In this document: positions 10,601 to 19,039 of the stretch, piece after piece
How the letters are laid out: each line of letters opens with the position of its first letter
Numbering within the stretch: position 1 is the first letter of the stretch
Assembly: GCF_900109575.1 (NCBI RefSeq)
Contig: NZ_FOAF01000001.1
Location: 496,001 to 560,000, forward strand
Source: Olivibacter domesticus
Lineage (GTDB): Bacteria > Bacteroidota > Bacteroidia > Sphingobacteriales > Sphingobacteriaceae
Direction: 5' to 3'
Length of the DNA: 64,000 bases
Made by a program: the position numbers and the translations under genes
Notes under the pieces: model-generated
The model's database searches: none
Told to the model about the DNA's origin: nothing
What the model saw: only the letters and a program-made list of their open reading frames with translations

Positions 10601-10772
10601 CGGTGGAAGTGCCTAAATTAGAATTTTTTATTTTCACAGATACACCTACTAAGGCTTCCTGCGTGTTTCGGTCTGTTACACGACCGGAGATAGTTGTCTG
10701 TTGTGCCTGCGCAATCTGGCAGCAAAACAGACAACCGATTAGTAATAAATAAATCGATTTGGCCATAAACAA
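7689..10772 (-). CDS. SusC/RagA-family TonB-linked outer-membrane receptor
   Basis: A 1027-residue TonB-dependent receptor with a signal peptide ending at AQAQ (about residue 24), a CNA-B/carboxypeptidase-regulatory-like domain (about 26-110), a plug with PLYIVDGIIVNNNTT (about 190-205) and AAAIYGSRANAGVVQIFTKR (about 240-260), and a 22-strand-type barrel. It is first in an operon with the SusD gene at 6353-7666. It is divergent from the DeoR-type regulator at 11088, which is the obvious candidate regulator. The sequence is clearly diverged from the SusC at 2882-5965, so a different ligand is likely. An ATG two codons in (MAKSIYLL) could also be the start. Confidence 0.95.
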   Translation of the reverse strand: MFMAKSIYLLLIGCLFCCQIAQAQQTTISGRVTDRNTQEALVGVSVKIKNSNLGTSTDVDGKFTLSLNESVKQQEIIFSYTGYKTETKNIALATGNNVLNCELSADLVGLDEVIVTGTSAGTTRKQLGSYISSIKGDDLTKGRSGNVLSSLQGKTAGAQISQNSGDPAGGISVRLRGISSVNSSSEPLYIVDGIIVNNNTTRVTNTQPGYDGGNFVGSIGQNRLVDINPADIERIEVLNGAAAAAIYGSRANAGVVQIFTKRGSLGAPVVSFSTNYMNSNLRKKVAVNQSPVKFGGSVDLETQDVLNTALTTTSPVNRYDYQDYIFRNASGTDNNVSVAGGKDDTKYYVSASYFNNQGIVRNTNFRRFSLRTNIDQKLADWISFTAGLNYTNSGADEKPDGNSFYSPLNSINIIANYHDIFTRDADGNLKSVGERGRINPVSVIEDIKQRQEVNRVLGNLGLKLTPIENLSLDFTVGVDNTGQTGTTYIPPYTYNANPDFWGGGANLAPTLNGYTSTASNSAFLINNEFNATFTADISDLISSTSQLGFSYQYEKSKYNMLNGRGLAPFIETVNAASAILPGMDARTEYSVSGAYFQQNFKYRDQLFLTGAIRVDESSVFGKDNRRQVYLKGSGSYVLSSADFWKNAAMSKWWDLFKVRAAYGQSGNLTGIGAYDRYNAYSSQTFLSRVSLFSSATLANENVKPERQAELELGTDLSFFSNRLGLSFNWYNKKVTDLLISRVEAPTVGFSSFLDNVGSLQNRGIELVLNGAPVKNTNFSWNTSVIYSRNRNKALDVGGLRLFTTNPGAPVAIIDGQPIGVFYGTFFARNSDGSLLTNAQGIPMIERGTQNGIEITPQRDENGMPTGTPLRKVIGDPNPDYTLTFVNDFTYKKLSLHLQFDAVRGVDVWNADWRTRQGVGNGLMAQQEQMGELPRGYIAGAYAVEEWRVDNGSYVKLREVSLSYNFGKVKFFKDLTINASGRNLLSFDKYKGYDPEVNAGGQSTILRGIDFGAIPIPRTFTLGIQVKL

Positions 10773-11087
10773 TTAGGTTAAGTGTTAAAATGGGACATTG
10801 GAATGCTGTGCATAATGTAATGCTGATTAGTTTTTCAGTATTAATTCCCCAGAGTTTAAGAGATGCGCTCAGCACGTTTTTCAGTTTTAAATTGGATAAT
10901 ACAAGTATAGGAAAAAAAATTATGTTTGCAATATTTTGCGTTTTTTATTTAAACTAATACCTAAAAACGCATATCTAATGATTTCCTTTTAAAACGCTCG
11001 GTATTTCAGGAGTTGTTAAGCAATGTTAAGCAGCTATTTGAAATCATGATAAAACCATTATATTTACCTTTAATTAATCAATTCCTT
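10773..11087. promoter_or_regulatory. Divergent promoter region, SusC / DeoR-type regulator
   Basis: About 315 bases lie between two divergent starts. The region holds TGCAATATTTTGCGTT (10927-10942), a two-mismatch relative of the motif found before the other SusC genes. An inverted half-copy, AAAACGCAT, lies about 35 bases away (about 10974-10982). The frame of the DeoR gene is open from 11013, but its conserved sequence starts at 11088. Confidence 0.4.
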
Positions 11088-11831
11088 ATGTTAAAAGAAG
11101 AAAGACAGGCATTTATTATCCATGAAGTTAACTTACACAATAAAGTGTTATCATCCGATTTAAGTGTACAGCTTAATGTTTCTGAAGATACTATCCGGAG
11201 AGATTTGAATGAACTTGCTGAAAGTGGAAAGGTGCTTAAAGTATATGGGGGTGCATTATCCAAGTCATTTCAATACCCCTTTCAAGACAATGAAGTATAT
11301 GCCCGGGAATCAAAGAAAACAATCGCAGAAAAAGCAATAACACTTATTCAGGATGGCATGACGCTTTTGTTAGGGGGAGGAACCACCATGCTGGAGCTTG
11401 CACGTATGATTCCGGAGAAAATGCAATGTACCTTTTTTACCATTAGCCCGTTGGTAGCATTAGAACTAGCTGAACGTTCTAATGATGATGTGATTTTAAT
11501 AGGAGGGAAGTTGGCAAGAAGTACTAACATCACGATTGGTTCTCAAGTGATTAATCAACTATCAGAAATAAGGGTCGACCTTTGCTTACTAGGGACGAAT
11601 AGCTTATCGGTAGAAGATGGAGTTACAGATTCTGATTGGGAAGTAGTACAGATAAAAAAAGCAATGTTGCGTTGTTCACAGAAGACTGCTATTCTCAGTA
11701 TAGTAGAGAAATTAAATTCAGTCCAAAAAATGAAAGTTTGTAATATAAATGCAATTGATTTTCTTGTAACCGACCTTGATCCTTCACATAATAGCCTAAC
11801 GAGGTTTTCGCAGGTGGTAAAAGTCATTTAA
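11088..11831 (+). CDS. DeoR/GlpR-family transcriptional regulator
   Basis: A 247-residue sugar-metabolism repressor of the DeoR type. The N-terminus MLKEERQAFIIHEVN leads into a winged helix-turn-helix (VLSSDLSVQLNVSEDTIRRD, about 20-40). The C-terminal domain is a phosphosugar-sensing DeoRC domain with LLGGGTTMLELARMIP (about 95-110) and ILIGGKLARSTN, related to ribose-5-phosphate isomerase. I chose the ATG at 11088 over an in-frame ATG at 11013 because family members begin at M-x-K-E-E-R just before the HTH and the extra 25 residues look non-coding. It is divergent from the SusC at 7689-10772, whose expression it may control through a phosphorylated sugar. The effector is unknown. Confidence 0.9.
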   Translation: MLKEERQAFIIHEVNLHNKVLSSDLSVQLNVSEDTIRRDLNELAESGKVLKVYGGALSKSFQYPFQDNEVYARESKKTIAEKAITLIQDGMTLLLGGGTTMLELARMIPEKMQCTFFTISPLVALELAERSNDDVILIGGKLARSTNITIGSQVINQLSEIRVDLCLLGTNSLSVEDGVTDSDWEVVQIKKAMLRCSQKTAILSIVEKLNSVQKMKVCNINAIDFLVTDLDPSHNSLTRFSQVVKVI

Positions 11832-11987
11832 TTGACATATCTAATATGTTTTTAATGAGCTTTTAATGTAAAGCTTGTAAATTAGGTTTAAAATATCTTC
11901 TTGTAACAGCTTTATTTCCTGTTATCCTTGAGGATATACGCCAGATTATTTAATATTGTTATAATAATCAACTAAAAAACTAAAACA

Positions 11988-12272
11988 ATGGATGCTATGA
12001 ATACAATCGTTGCCGAATTAATTAATAAAGAGGATATTAAGAATCATAAAATAATTGATGCACCTGAAAGTCATGTGAATGAGCTGAGGTATAAACTACA
12101 AAGTGCAGTAAGGTTGGGTAACGAATTTAAGTCAAAATCAGTCATTACTTTTAACACAACAGATGGGGCTAAAAGGGTGGAAACAACTGTATGGATGTTA
12201 GCCGAAAATTATCTTCAACTAAAGAACGGTATTATGATACCCTTAAGTAGTTTGTTGGATCTTGACTACTAA
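11988..12272 (+). CDS. Small protein of unknown function (94 aa)
   Basis: I do not recognise this protein. It is soluble and mixed alpha/beta: an N-terminal helix (MDAMNTIVAELINKEDI), a charged middle, and a C-terminal half with alternating hydrophobic residues (KSVITFNTTDGAKRVETTVW and NGIMIPLSSLLDLD) that suggests a small beta-barrel. It has no signal peptide. It stands alone between the DeoR regulator and an S41 protease, with a hairpin terminator just after it, so it is probably monocistronic. Codon use and an upstream A-rich leader (AAAAACTAAAACAATG) look like those of genuine genes here. Function unknown. Confidence 0.7.
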   Translation: MDAMNTIVAELINKEDIKNHKIIDAPESHVNELRYKLQSAVRLGNEFKSKSVITFNTTDGAKRVETTVWMLAENYLQLKNGIMIPLSSLLDLDY

Positions 12273-12294
12273 ATACAAATTTTCCTTAAACGCG

Positions 12295-12336
12295 TTGTAG
12301 GCTTTAGTGTATATCTTTTAATGCTAAAGTCTACAA
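12295..12336 (+). terminator. Hairpin after the 94-aa gene
   Basis: The arms TTGTAGGCTTTAG (12295-12307) and CTAAAGTCTACAA (12324-12336) pair over 13 bases with one G-U pair and a 16-base loop. The hairpin begins 22 bases after the stop codon. It lacks a strong U-tract. Confidence 0.55.
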
Positions 12337-12501
12337 AATAATGATATCCGCTGATTTTTGTTCAGAATTTCTCAGATTCTGATAGTCTCCTGCACAAGTG
12401 CACAACAAGCAATCGTCAATTTTGTTAAACTTTTCATTAAGTACCCAAATAATTTTTAGTTGTTGTATATTGCAGCTGTTTTATTGCTTACGCAAGTATA
12501 T

Positions 12502-14124
12502 ATGAATTCAAGATCATTCAACCAATTGATTCAGTATGCGCTTTTCTGTTTTGTATTTTTAAGTGCATGTAAGAAAGATTCTCCAAATCTGGGTAACACG
12601 AAGCAAACCCCAACAACAGACAGGGTAGCACTTACCAATGATTCCATTTTTTTGTACGCAAAAGAAATTTATTATTGGAATGACAATCTCCCTAGCTACG
12701 ACGATTTTAATCCGAGGCAATATACCGCTGGCAGTACGGATTTGGCTAAGTATGAAATAAATCTATTAAATATTGCTGGATACTCTTCTTCAAATAAGTA
12801 TGATATTCTAAGCAGTAATAATAAGGACGAAACCAAGTTTTCATACATAGAGGATGTTTCAGGGAATGGCGGAGTAAGCGCTGGTATAAGAAATCTCACA
12901 AGCAGCGTTAACTTACAGGGAGAGGGGAATGATATAGGGATCTATTTTGTCGGAGCCTACGGCCCAAGCGACAATGATTATAAAGTGTTTATCCAGGCAG
13001 TCTATCCTGGATCACCTGCCGCTAAAGCTGGTCTTACTAGAGGGGCTACAATTACAAAAATAGGTAATGAAGTAATAGGCGATAATTTTGATCTTGATCA
13101 GAACGCTATTAATCAATTATTGAATGATCCATTTTCCATAAGAATTGAAGGTGAAAAGGTTGACGGAACTGCTTATGCGGTTAGCTTAGCAAAAACGACC
13201 TATGATAGCAGTCCGATTTATAAGGATACTGTCTTATCTGCAGGAGGCAAAAAAATAGGTTACCTTGCTTATGCCCGTTTTTCGAATGATGATAATTCCT
13301 TGGAACCACTGAACAATGTCTTTCAGAAATTTGCTACACAGGGGGTGCAGGATCTTGTTATTGATTTAAGATACAATGGTGGAGGATATGTGACAACGGC
13401 GCAGCATCTGGCAAATTTAATAGTGCCTACTGGAACCACAGGAACGATGTTCGTGGAGCAGTATAATACGACGATGCAACAGGGTAAAGCTACCATACTA
13501 AAGAATCAGCCAGTACGCAATTCGAATGGTGATATTATTGGAAGGGATACTTATGGCGACTATGGCTATGATCTTAAAACAAATACAAAACCGTTTGAAA
13601 AGAAAGGGAATTTAACTGGTGTAAAAAATGTAGTCTTTTTGGTCACCGGTAGCACAGCGTCCGCAAGTGAATTAGTCATAAATTCCTTAAGGGCTGTTCC
13701 GTCTCTTACTGTTAAGCTTGTTGGAACAACTACCTATGGTAAACCAGTGGGTTTTTTTCCTGTTAGATTAGAAGGAATCTACGATCTATACCTGGCAAGT
13801 TTTTCGACAAAGAATGCTAATGGTGAGGGAGATTATTATGATGGCCTTACCCCTGGTAACCAGATTGCAGGTAAAATTATGTTGGATGGTCAACAGCAAG
13901 ATCTAGATACTTTCAGTGATTATGACTTTGGTGATACACATGAGCTTTATTTGGCAGAAGCCCTTAACCAGCTTGGTGTAGTGTCTAGTACCTCTACCAG
14001 TAATACAGTGATGAGTGTCAGGACAAAGCAGGGGGGTACTTCACCAGCATTAAATCTAATGAAAGGAACAGCGAAAAAGAAAGAGTTTAAGGGGATGATA
14101 GAAACGAGAATAGGAAAAAACTAG
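12502..14124 (+). CDS. S41-family (C-terminal-processing-type) serine protease, lipoprotein
   Basis: A 540-residue secreted peptidase. The N-terminus has a lipoprotein signal (FVFLSACKKD, Cys about 23). A PDZ-like domain follows (about 145-230, including YPGSPAAKAGLTRGATITKI), then the S41 core with the strand-turn DLVIDLRYNGGGYV. The catalytic Ser lies in TASASE (about 387-389) and the general-base Lys in TTYGKPVGF (Lys414). It probably degrades or trims proteins in the periplasm or at the outer membrane. The ATG at 12502 is preferred over an upstream TTG at 12460 because it places the signal peptide directly at the N-terminus. It converges with the M28 peptidase gene. The C-terminal roughly 50 residues are low in recognisable features. 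Confidence 0.9.
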   Translation: MNSRSFNQLIQYALFCFVFLSACKKDSPNLGNTKQTPTTDRVALTNDSIFLYAKEIYYWNDNLPSYDDFNPRQYTAGSTDLAKYEINLLNIAGYSSSNKYDILSSNNKDETKFSYIEDVSGNGGVSAGIRNLTSSVNLQGEGNDIGIYFVGAYGPSDNDYKVFIQAVYPGSPAAKAGLTRGATITKIGNEVIGDNFDLDQNAINQLLNDPFSIRIEGEKVDGTAYAVSLAKTTYDSSPIYKDTVLSAGGKKIGYLAYARFSNDDNSLEPLNNVFQKFATQGVQDLVIDLRYNGGGYVTTAQHLANLIVPTGTTGTMFVEQYNTTMQQGKATILKNQPVRNSNGDIIGRDTYGDYGYDLKTNTKPFEKKGNLTGVKNVVFLVTGSTASASELVINSLRAVPSLTVKLVGTTTYGKPVGFFPVRLEGIYDLYLASFSTKNANGEGDYYDGLTPGNQIAGKIMLDGQQQDLDTFSDYDFGDTHELYLAEALNQLGVVSSTSTSNTVMSVRTKQGGTSPALNLMKGTAKKKEFKGMIETRIGKN

Positions 14125-14163
14125 TTAATCTCGCTAAGGTTACAGCTTCCCTTGATGAAAAAC

Positions 14164-15114
14164 TTATTTCATAATTTTGTTCTTGTCGATCTGTATTTTA
14201 CTGGAAAGTTTCCCATCAATATTCTTAATCACTGCTAGAATTGCTTTTGTGGCACCTACAAAAAAATCCTGATTAATATTTTCAAAGTCATCAGTGGGCT
14301 GATGGTAGTCCTTATGGTCTTCTACTCCGAAGTAAATGAAGGGAATGTTTTTAGCATTAAAGGCACCCTGATCACTTTGATTGGTCCAATCATCATGGCC
14401 AGTTTTAGGATCATCGTGACCTAAAGTGATTTTTATACTTTCATGATCGGTGATAATGTATTTCTTTAGTTCGGGATGTGTAAAAGTACCGCAGGCGTAA
14501 AGTTCATTTTTATCATTGTGTGCGATCATATCCATATTGATGTTTAATTTTATCTGGTGTAAAGCAACAGGTGGCGCATCAACAAAGGCCTTGGCACCTT
14601 TTAATCCCATTTCCTCTGCATCGAATGCAGCAAATATTAACGTAAAGTTGGGTGGATTTTTTGAGAAATATTCAGCGAAATGTAGTAATGCTGCAACGCC
14701 GGAGGCATTATCATCTGCTCCATTATAGATCTTATTTCCTTCTGTTCCCAAGTGGTCGTAATGCGCAGAGATAACGATACATTCCTTTAATTTGCCTGGA
14801 ATATAACCAAGCACATTTTGTCCTGTGAACTGTTTGCTATCTTTCGCTTGAAACATAAACGGTTGCAAGTAGTTAGACTGATCAGGAAATGGCTTGATAC
14901 CTAGCTTTGTAAAACGCTCTGTAATGTAAGCGCGTGCTTTTTCTGCACCGGCAGTACCTGTTTTTCTTCCCTCATAATTATCTGAAGATAAGGTTTTTAT
15001 ATCGTTTAAAAGTGTTGTATGCAGCTGTCGGTCATCCTGTTGTTTAACACTTGCGCAGCAACTCATCGCAAAAAGCAAAAATGCAAATGGAATTTTCTTT
15101 AAGATAGTAGGCAT
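14164..15114 (-). CDS. M28-family zinc metallopeptidase, secreted
   Basis: A 316-residue aminopeptidase-like enzyme exported as a likely lipoprotein (LLFAMSCCASVKQ near the N-terminus). The two-zinc ligands typical of M28 are visible in order: His and Asp in SAHYDHLGTEGN, Asp in NGADDNASGV, the Glu pair in AAFDAEEMGLKGA, Asp in NINMDMIAHND and the final His in DHKDYHQPTDDF. It should remove N-terminal residues from peptides in the periplasm. I chose the ATG at 15112-15114 because it gives a clean signal peptide; an upstream in-frame ATG at 15135 adds seven residues. It may share a transcript with smc upstream on the same strand (gap about 55 bases), though a functional link is not implied. 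Confidence 0.9.
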   Translation of the reverse strand: MPTILKKIPFAFLLFAMSCCASVKQQDDRQLHTTLLNDIKTLSSDNYEGRKTGTAGAEKARAYITERFTKLGIKPFPDQSNYLQPFMFQAKDSKQFTGQNVLGYIPGKLKECIVISAHYDHLGTEGNKIYNGADDNASGVAALLHFAEYFSKNPPNFTLIFAAFDAEEMGLKGAKAFVDAPPVALHQIKLNINMDMIAHNDKNELYACGTFTHPELKKYIITDHESIKITLGHDDPKTGHDDWTNQSDQGAFNAKNIPFIYFGVEDHKDYHQPTDDFENINQDFFVGATKAILAVIKNIDGKLSSKIQIDKNKIMK

Positions 15115-15168
15115 TTGTCGTCGTTTATATAACAAACATAATAATTTTTATGATGTTTAGCTACCTAA

Positions 15169-18100
15169 TTAAACTTGACGCATATCGACTGCCACTACAC
15201 GCGATACACCTTGTTCTACCATCGTAACACCATAGATGATGTCTGTGCTGGCAATGGTACGCTTATTATGCGATACAACAATAAATTGGGACTGATTAGA
15301 GAATTTGCGTATAATATTGTTGAATTTATCAATATTGGTGTCGTCTAATGGTGCATCTACCTCATCGAAAATGCAAAAAGGTGCTGGTTTCAATAGATAG
15401 AGCGAAAATAAGAGAGCTGTTGAGGTCAATGTTTTTTCTCCACCTGACAATTGATTGATAGATAAAGGACGTTTCCCTTTAGGACGGGCCATAATTTCAA
15501 TATCTGATTCCAAAGGGGCATCGGGATTGCTTAACACCAGGTCGCAAGAATCTTCTTCATTGAAAAGTGATCGAAAGACTGTAATAAAATGTTCACGCAC
15601 TTGAATAAATGCTCCCATGAATTTATCACGCGCATTGTCATCAATTTCTTTAATGGTTTCCAACAGGGATGTTTTGGCATCGAAAAGATCTTGTTTTTCC
15701 TTTTGGATGAACGTATAACGTTCGTTCATTTCTTGATAGGCTTCCATAGCCATAGAATTAATGGAGCCAAATTCCTCTAATTGTCTTTTTAGTTTTTCTG
15801 TTCGGCTTTTCAACTCTTCTTCAGTGCCAATATCGTCTGCTAATTCATTCTCCAATAAATCATTGATATCAATACTGAATTCGACCGATAAACGCTCTTT
15901 TAAGGCATTTAGATCTAATTTTAAGTTAGTTTTCTTGTCTTTGATTTCATTCGTTAATACTTCTACCAGTTCCTTACGCTTGCGTAATTCCGTGATTTCT
16001 TCTTCTTTTTTATTGGTTTCACCCCGCATGGCATAATACTGCTGCTCTGCCTCTTGTAATGCTTTCTCAAATGCATCTTTCTGCGCATACATGGCGATCA
16101 AATCCTCGTCAGAATGGTCTACGTGCTGCAAAGTGTCTTGTATAGCAAGCTTTACGGATTCATATTCTGTGGTGTATTGTGTAATCCTTTTTTCGAGATT
16201 CTCTTGCTGGCTTTCTCTATATTCAAGATCCTTGTTTATACCCGCTACTTTATTCTGCTGCTGGTGAAATTTAATGTTTTCTTGATTATAAGCAGACGAA
16301 ACGATCGTTAAACGTTCAGATAACTCACCATAATTTTCCTGAAACTGATGTAGCGCCTGGGCCTTATCTAGTTTTTGAAAATTGAGTGTTTCTAGTTTTG
16401 GTTCGGCTGCCAGCAGGTCGGCCGAAATACTTTTAATTTTCTCTTCTATGTCTTGTTTACGATTCTGACTGTTCTGTATGAAGGAAACGTACTGTTCCTG
16501 TTTTGTTTTTACAGAGATTAATTCATTACTTAAGCGATTTAATTGTTGCTTCGTTTCTTCTAAATGCGCTTTTTTTGTAGTTGTCTTCAGATCATTTAGC
16601 AGCACTGTTTCAAGATTAATGTCTTGTTGAACCTTTTCTAACGAAAGGCTAAGTTGTTTAATCTCCTTATTTAAATTATCAAGATTTTTGGCCCTTCCTA
16701 TGCGTTTTCCTTCGAATAAACCTACTGAACCACCACTCATGCCTACACGGAATTTTGAAAATTTACCGGTTTTATGAAGGATCGTTATCAGCGCATCAGG
16801 TAGATTGGTTTCCAGATCGTTCTCATCGGTCGTTTTTAAGATATAAACGTTGTTTAACAGCAGTTGAATGAGTGGAAGATACCGCGCTTCTGTATCGATT
16901 ACCGAAAGTGCAGGAATGAGTTTCTCCTCATCATAACTTTCCGGCTTTATTGTTTGTTTGTCGATAGCTTCTAATACGAAAAAGCCTGCGCGGCCTCTTG
17001 AGGCATCTCCTAGTAGCTTAATAGCTTTTACCGCTTCTAGTCTTTCATTTACCACATAGTGATTCATGACCGGTTCTAAGAAGTTTTCTATTGCGACCCG
17101 ATACTCCTCTTTACAGAAAAGAATATCCGACAAAAGCGGAAATGGTTTTGTCCAGCCCGCATTTTTTCTTAGAAAACGAATTGATTCTGGAAAACCTTCT
17201 AAATTATCAACTAGCGACTTTGTTAAGTTATATTCGTTTTGCTTAGCGTCTAATGTCCTATTGTCACGAATCGTCTGATCTTTATAAGCTTGTATAAGCG
17301 ACTCTTTAGCGGCAATTTGCACGGTTAGCTCTTCTTCAAAAGCAAATGTATCATCATACGCTTCTTGAAGCGTTTCTACTCGATTTTCTAAATCTACTAC
17401 TACCTTAACGAACTCGTTTAATTCTGTTTCTTTTGCCTCTGTGTCTACCACATTGCGCTGACTTTCCTGAGCCAAGGCATCTTTTTGAATATGTAGTACG
17501 GCAATGTCCTTCTCTAGTTTATAAATTTCGTTTTGCAGTTCATTCGTTTCAAGTGTAAAAGCGTCCAGTTTTGCCTTTGCAGTTTGTTGCTGCCCTCTCA
17601 ATTCATCTACTTCTTGCTTTTGTTCATCTAGGGAAGTTTTGACCTCTTCTAACTTGGTTTGTTCAGAAAGCTGTTCTTCATGAAGCCTCTTAATGTTGTA
17701 AAGTACGTGGTTAATTTGCTGCTTATCGTTCGCTAATTCTTTGCTGAGACGTTCTTCTTTGTCATTAAGGTTTCTTAACTGCTCGTTTTTTACTTTTTTT
17801 TCACTTTCGTAAGCCCTGATTTTTGAAGTATATTCATTGGCCGCTTTCTGCTGAACGGAAAGGTTTTTTTCCTCAATAAGGCAGTCTTGTTTCAATTTCT
17901 GCAAAGCAACTTCCAGCGCGTCTAATTGGGCATTGATGGCGTTTTTTTCCTTATCTTGTAATTCCTGTTGTTCATCAAGCCGTTCCAGGGATTCTCTAAA
18001 ATTTACAATGCGGAAGGAGGCTAACGATACGCTTAGTTCCTTATACTGATCCTTGAGCTTATAATATCTTTCGGCTTTTTTGGCTTGGTTTTCTAAGGTT

Positions 18101-18708
18101 TTGAGATTTTTTTCAATTTCAAAAAGTAAATCTTCTACACGACTAAGATCGGTCTCTGTTTCCTTTAACTTGCTTAATGTTTGTTTTTTACGTACTTTAT
18201 ATTTAGATATTCCGGAGGCTTCTTCAAAGAGCGCTCTCCTGGAATTTTCCTTGTTGTTGATAATTTCATCAATCATTTTTAGTTCAATGATTGAATAAGA
18301 GTCGTTTCCAATACCGGTGTCTAAAAATAAATCGGTAATATCTTTTAAACGACATTGAACATCATTTAATCTATATTCGCTCTCACCTGTTCGATAGAGC
18401 TTTCGTGTAATCGTTACTTGCGAAAACTCTGTCGGTAAAATGTTCTGTGTATTGTCGAATGATAATGAAACCTCAGCTAGATTAGCCGATTTACGTGTTT
18501 TTGTTCCATTAAAAATAATGTTTTCCATCTTTTCAGAACGGAGATTTTTTGTCTTCTGTTCTCCAAGAACCCATCTTATTGCATCGACGACGTTAGACTT
18601 ACCACACCCGTTAGGTCCAACAATAGCCGTTACACCCTCGTTAAAATTGATGGTTATCTTATCGCCAAAACTTTTAAACCCTTTTATCTCTAAGCGCGTC
18701 AGTTGCAT
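15169..18708 (-). CDS. smc: Chromosome segregation ATPase SMC
   Basis: An 1179-residue SMC protein that works with ScpA and ScpB to compact and segregate the chromosome. The N-terminal Walker A is GPNGCGKSN (31-39). Two long coiled-coil arms (about 165-500 and 680-1000) flank a hinge at about 505-680 (FPESIRFLRKNAGWTKPF onward, with GDASRGRAGFFVLEAI). The C-terminal head carries the ABC signature LSGGEKT (1087-1093) and Walker B with the catalytic Glu in FCIFDEVDAPLDD (about 1111-1123). All elements are intact and the length is normal. The scpAB genes are not in this window. The conserved N-terminus MQLTRLEIKGFKSFGDK fixes the start. Confidence 0.97.
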   Translation of the reverse strand: MQLTRLEIKGFKSFGDKITINFNEGVTAIVGPNGCGKSNVVDAIRWVLGEQKTKNLRSEKMENIIFNGTKTRKSANLAEVSLSFDNTQNILPTEFSQVTITRKLYRTGESEYRLNDVQCRLKDITDLFLDTGIGNDSYSIIELKMIDEIINNKENSRRALFEEASGISKYKVRKKQTLSKLKETETDLSRVEDLLFEIEKNLKTLENQAKKAERYYKLKDQYKELSVSLASFRIVNFRESLERLDEQQELQDKEKNAINAQLDALEVALQKLKQDCLIEEKNLSVQQKAANEYTSKIRAYESEKKVKNEQLRNLNDKEERLSKELANDKQQINHVLYNIKRLHEEQLSEQTKLEEVKTSLDEQKQEVDELRGQQQTAKAKLDAFTLETNELQNEIYKLEKDIAVLHIQKDALAQESQRNVVDTEAKETELNEFVKVVVDLENRVETLQEAYDDTFAFEEELTVQIAAKESLIQAYKDQTIRDNRTLDAKQNEYNLTKSLVDNLEGFPESIRFLRKNAGWTKPFPLLSDILFCKEEYRVAIENFLEPVMNHYVVNERLEAVKAIKLLGDASRGRAGFFVLEAIDKQTIKPESYDEEKLIPALSVIDTEARYLPLIQLLLNNVYILKTTDENDLETNLPDALITILHKTGKFSKFRVGMSGGSVGLFEGKRIGRAKNLDNLNKEIKQLSLSLEKVQQDINLETVLLNDLKTTTKKAHLEETKQQLNRLSNELISVKTKQEQYVSFIQNSQNRKQDIEEKIKSISADLLAAEPKLETLNFQKLDKAQALHQFQENYGELSERLTIVSSAYNQENIKFHQQQNKVAGINKDLEYRESQQENLEKRITQYTTEYESVKLAIQDTLQHVDHSDEDLIAMYAQKDAFEKALQEAEQQYYAMRGETNKKEEEITELRKRKELVEVLTNEIKDKKTNLKLDLNALKERLSVEFSIDINDLLENELADDIGTEEELKSRTEKLKRQLEEFGSINSMAMEAYQEMNERYTFIQKEKQDLFDAKTSLLETIKEIDDNARDKFMGAFIQVREHFITVFRSLFNEEDSCDLVLSNPDAPLESDIEIMARPKGKRPLSINQLSGGEKTLTSTALLFSLYLLKPAPFCIFDEVDAPLDDTNIDKFNNIIRKFSNQSQFIVVSHNKRTIASTDIIYGVTMVEQGVSRVVAVDMRQV

Positions 18709-18756
18709 TTAAACAGAACATTTTTTTGTGGGTGCGAATTTAATGAATTGAACCAA

Positions 18757-18945
18757 TTAATCTACCTTTCTTGTTTTTTTTCTAACGGAATTATTAGATG
18801 GCTCAACTAAACCTGCTTCGTCTGCAAGGGCGTAAGGAGCGTTTAAAGCATTGGTTAATAGCCTGCTTACATTTACCAAGATGTTTGTTAGACAGAGATA
18901 TAGATAGGATAGGTTATTAAACGTTTTCATATACTTGATTTTCAT
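18757..18945 (-). CDS. Possible small protein (62 aa), doubtful
   Basis: A 62-codon frame upstream of smc on the same strand. The N-terminal half is hydrophobic and AT-rich in codons; the C-terminal half (APYALADEAGLVEPSNNS, then a basic tail) looks more protein-like. I know of no family for it and it may be a chance frame or a decayed gene end. The 18709-19039 interval otherwise holds only AT-rich spacer. Confidence 0.2.
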   Translation of the reverse strand: MKIKYMKTFNNLSYLYLCLTNILVNVSRLLTNALNAPYALADEAGLVEPSNNSVRKKTRKVD

Positions 18946-19039
18946 AATAAAGGGATGCTAAATTAAAAAAAATAAAGTAATCCTTAGCTATTAAGCATAT
19001 AGCTAGGAGATTTGATAATTATTTATTAAGTTTATACCC

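Noticed and set aside
11013-11087. Longer N-terminus for the DeoR-type regulator
   Set aside because: The extra 25 residues precede the usual M-L-K-E-E-R start of the family and lie in the divergent promoter region.
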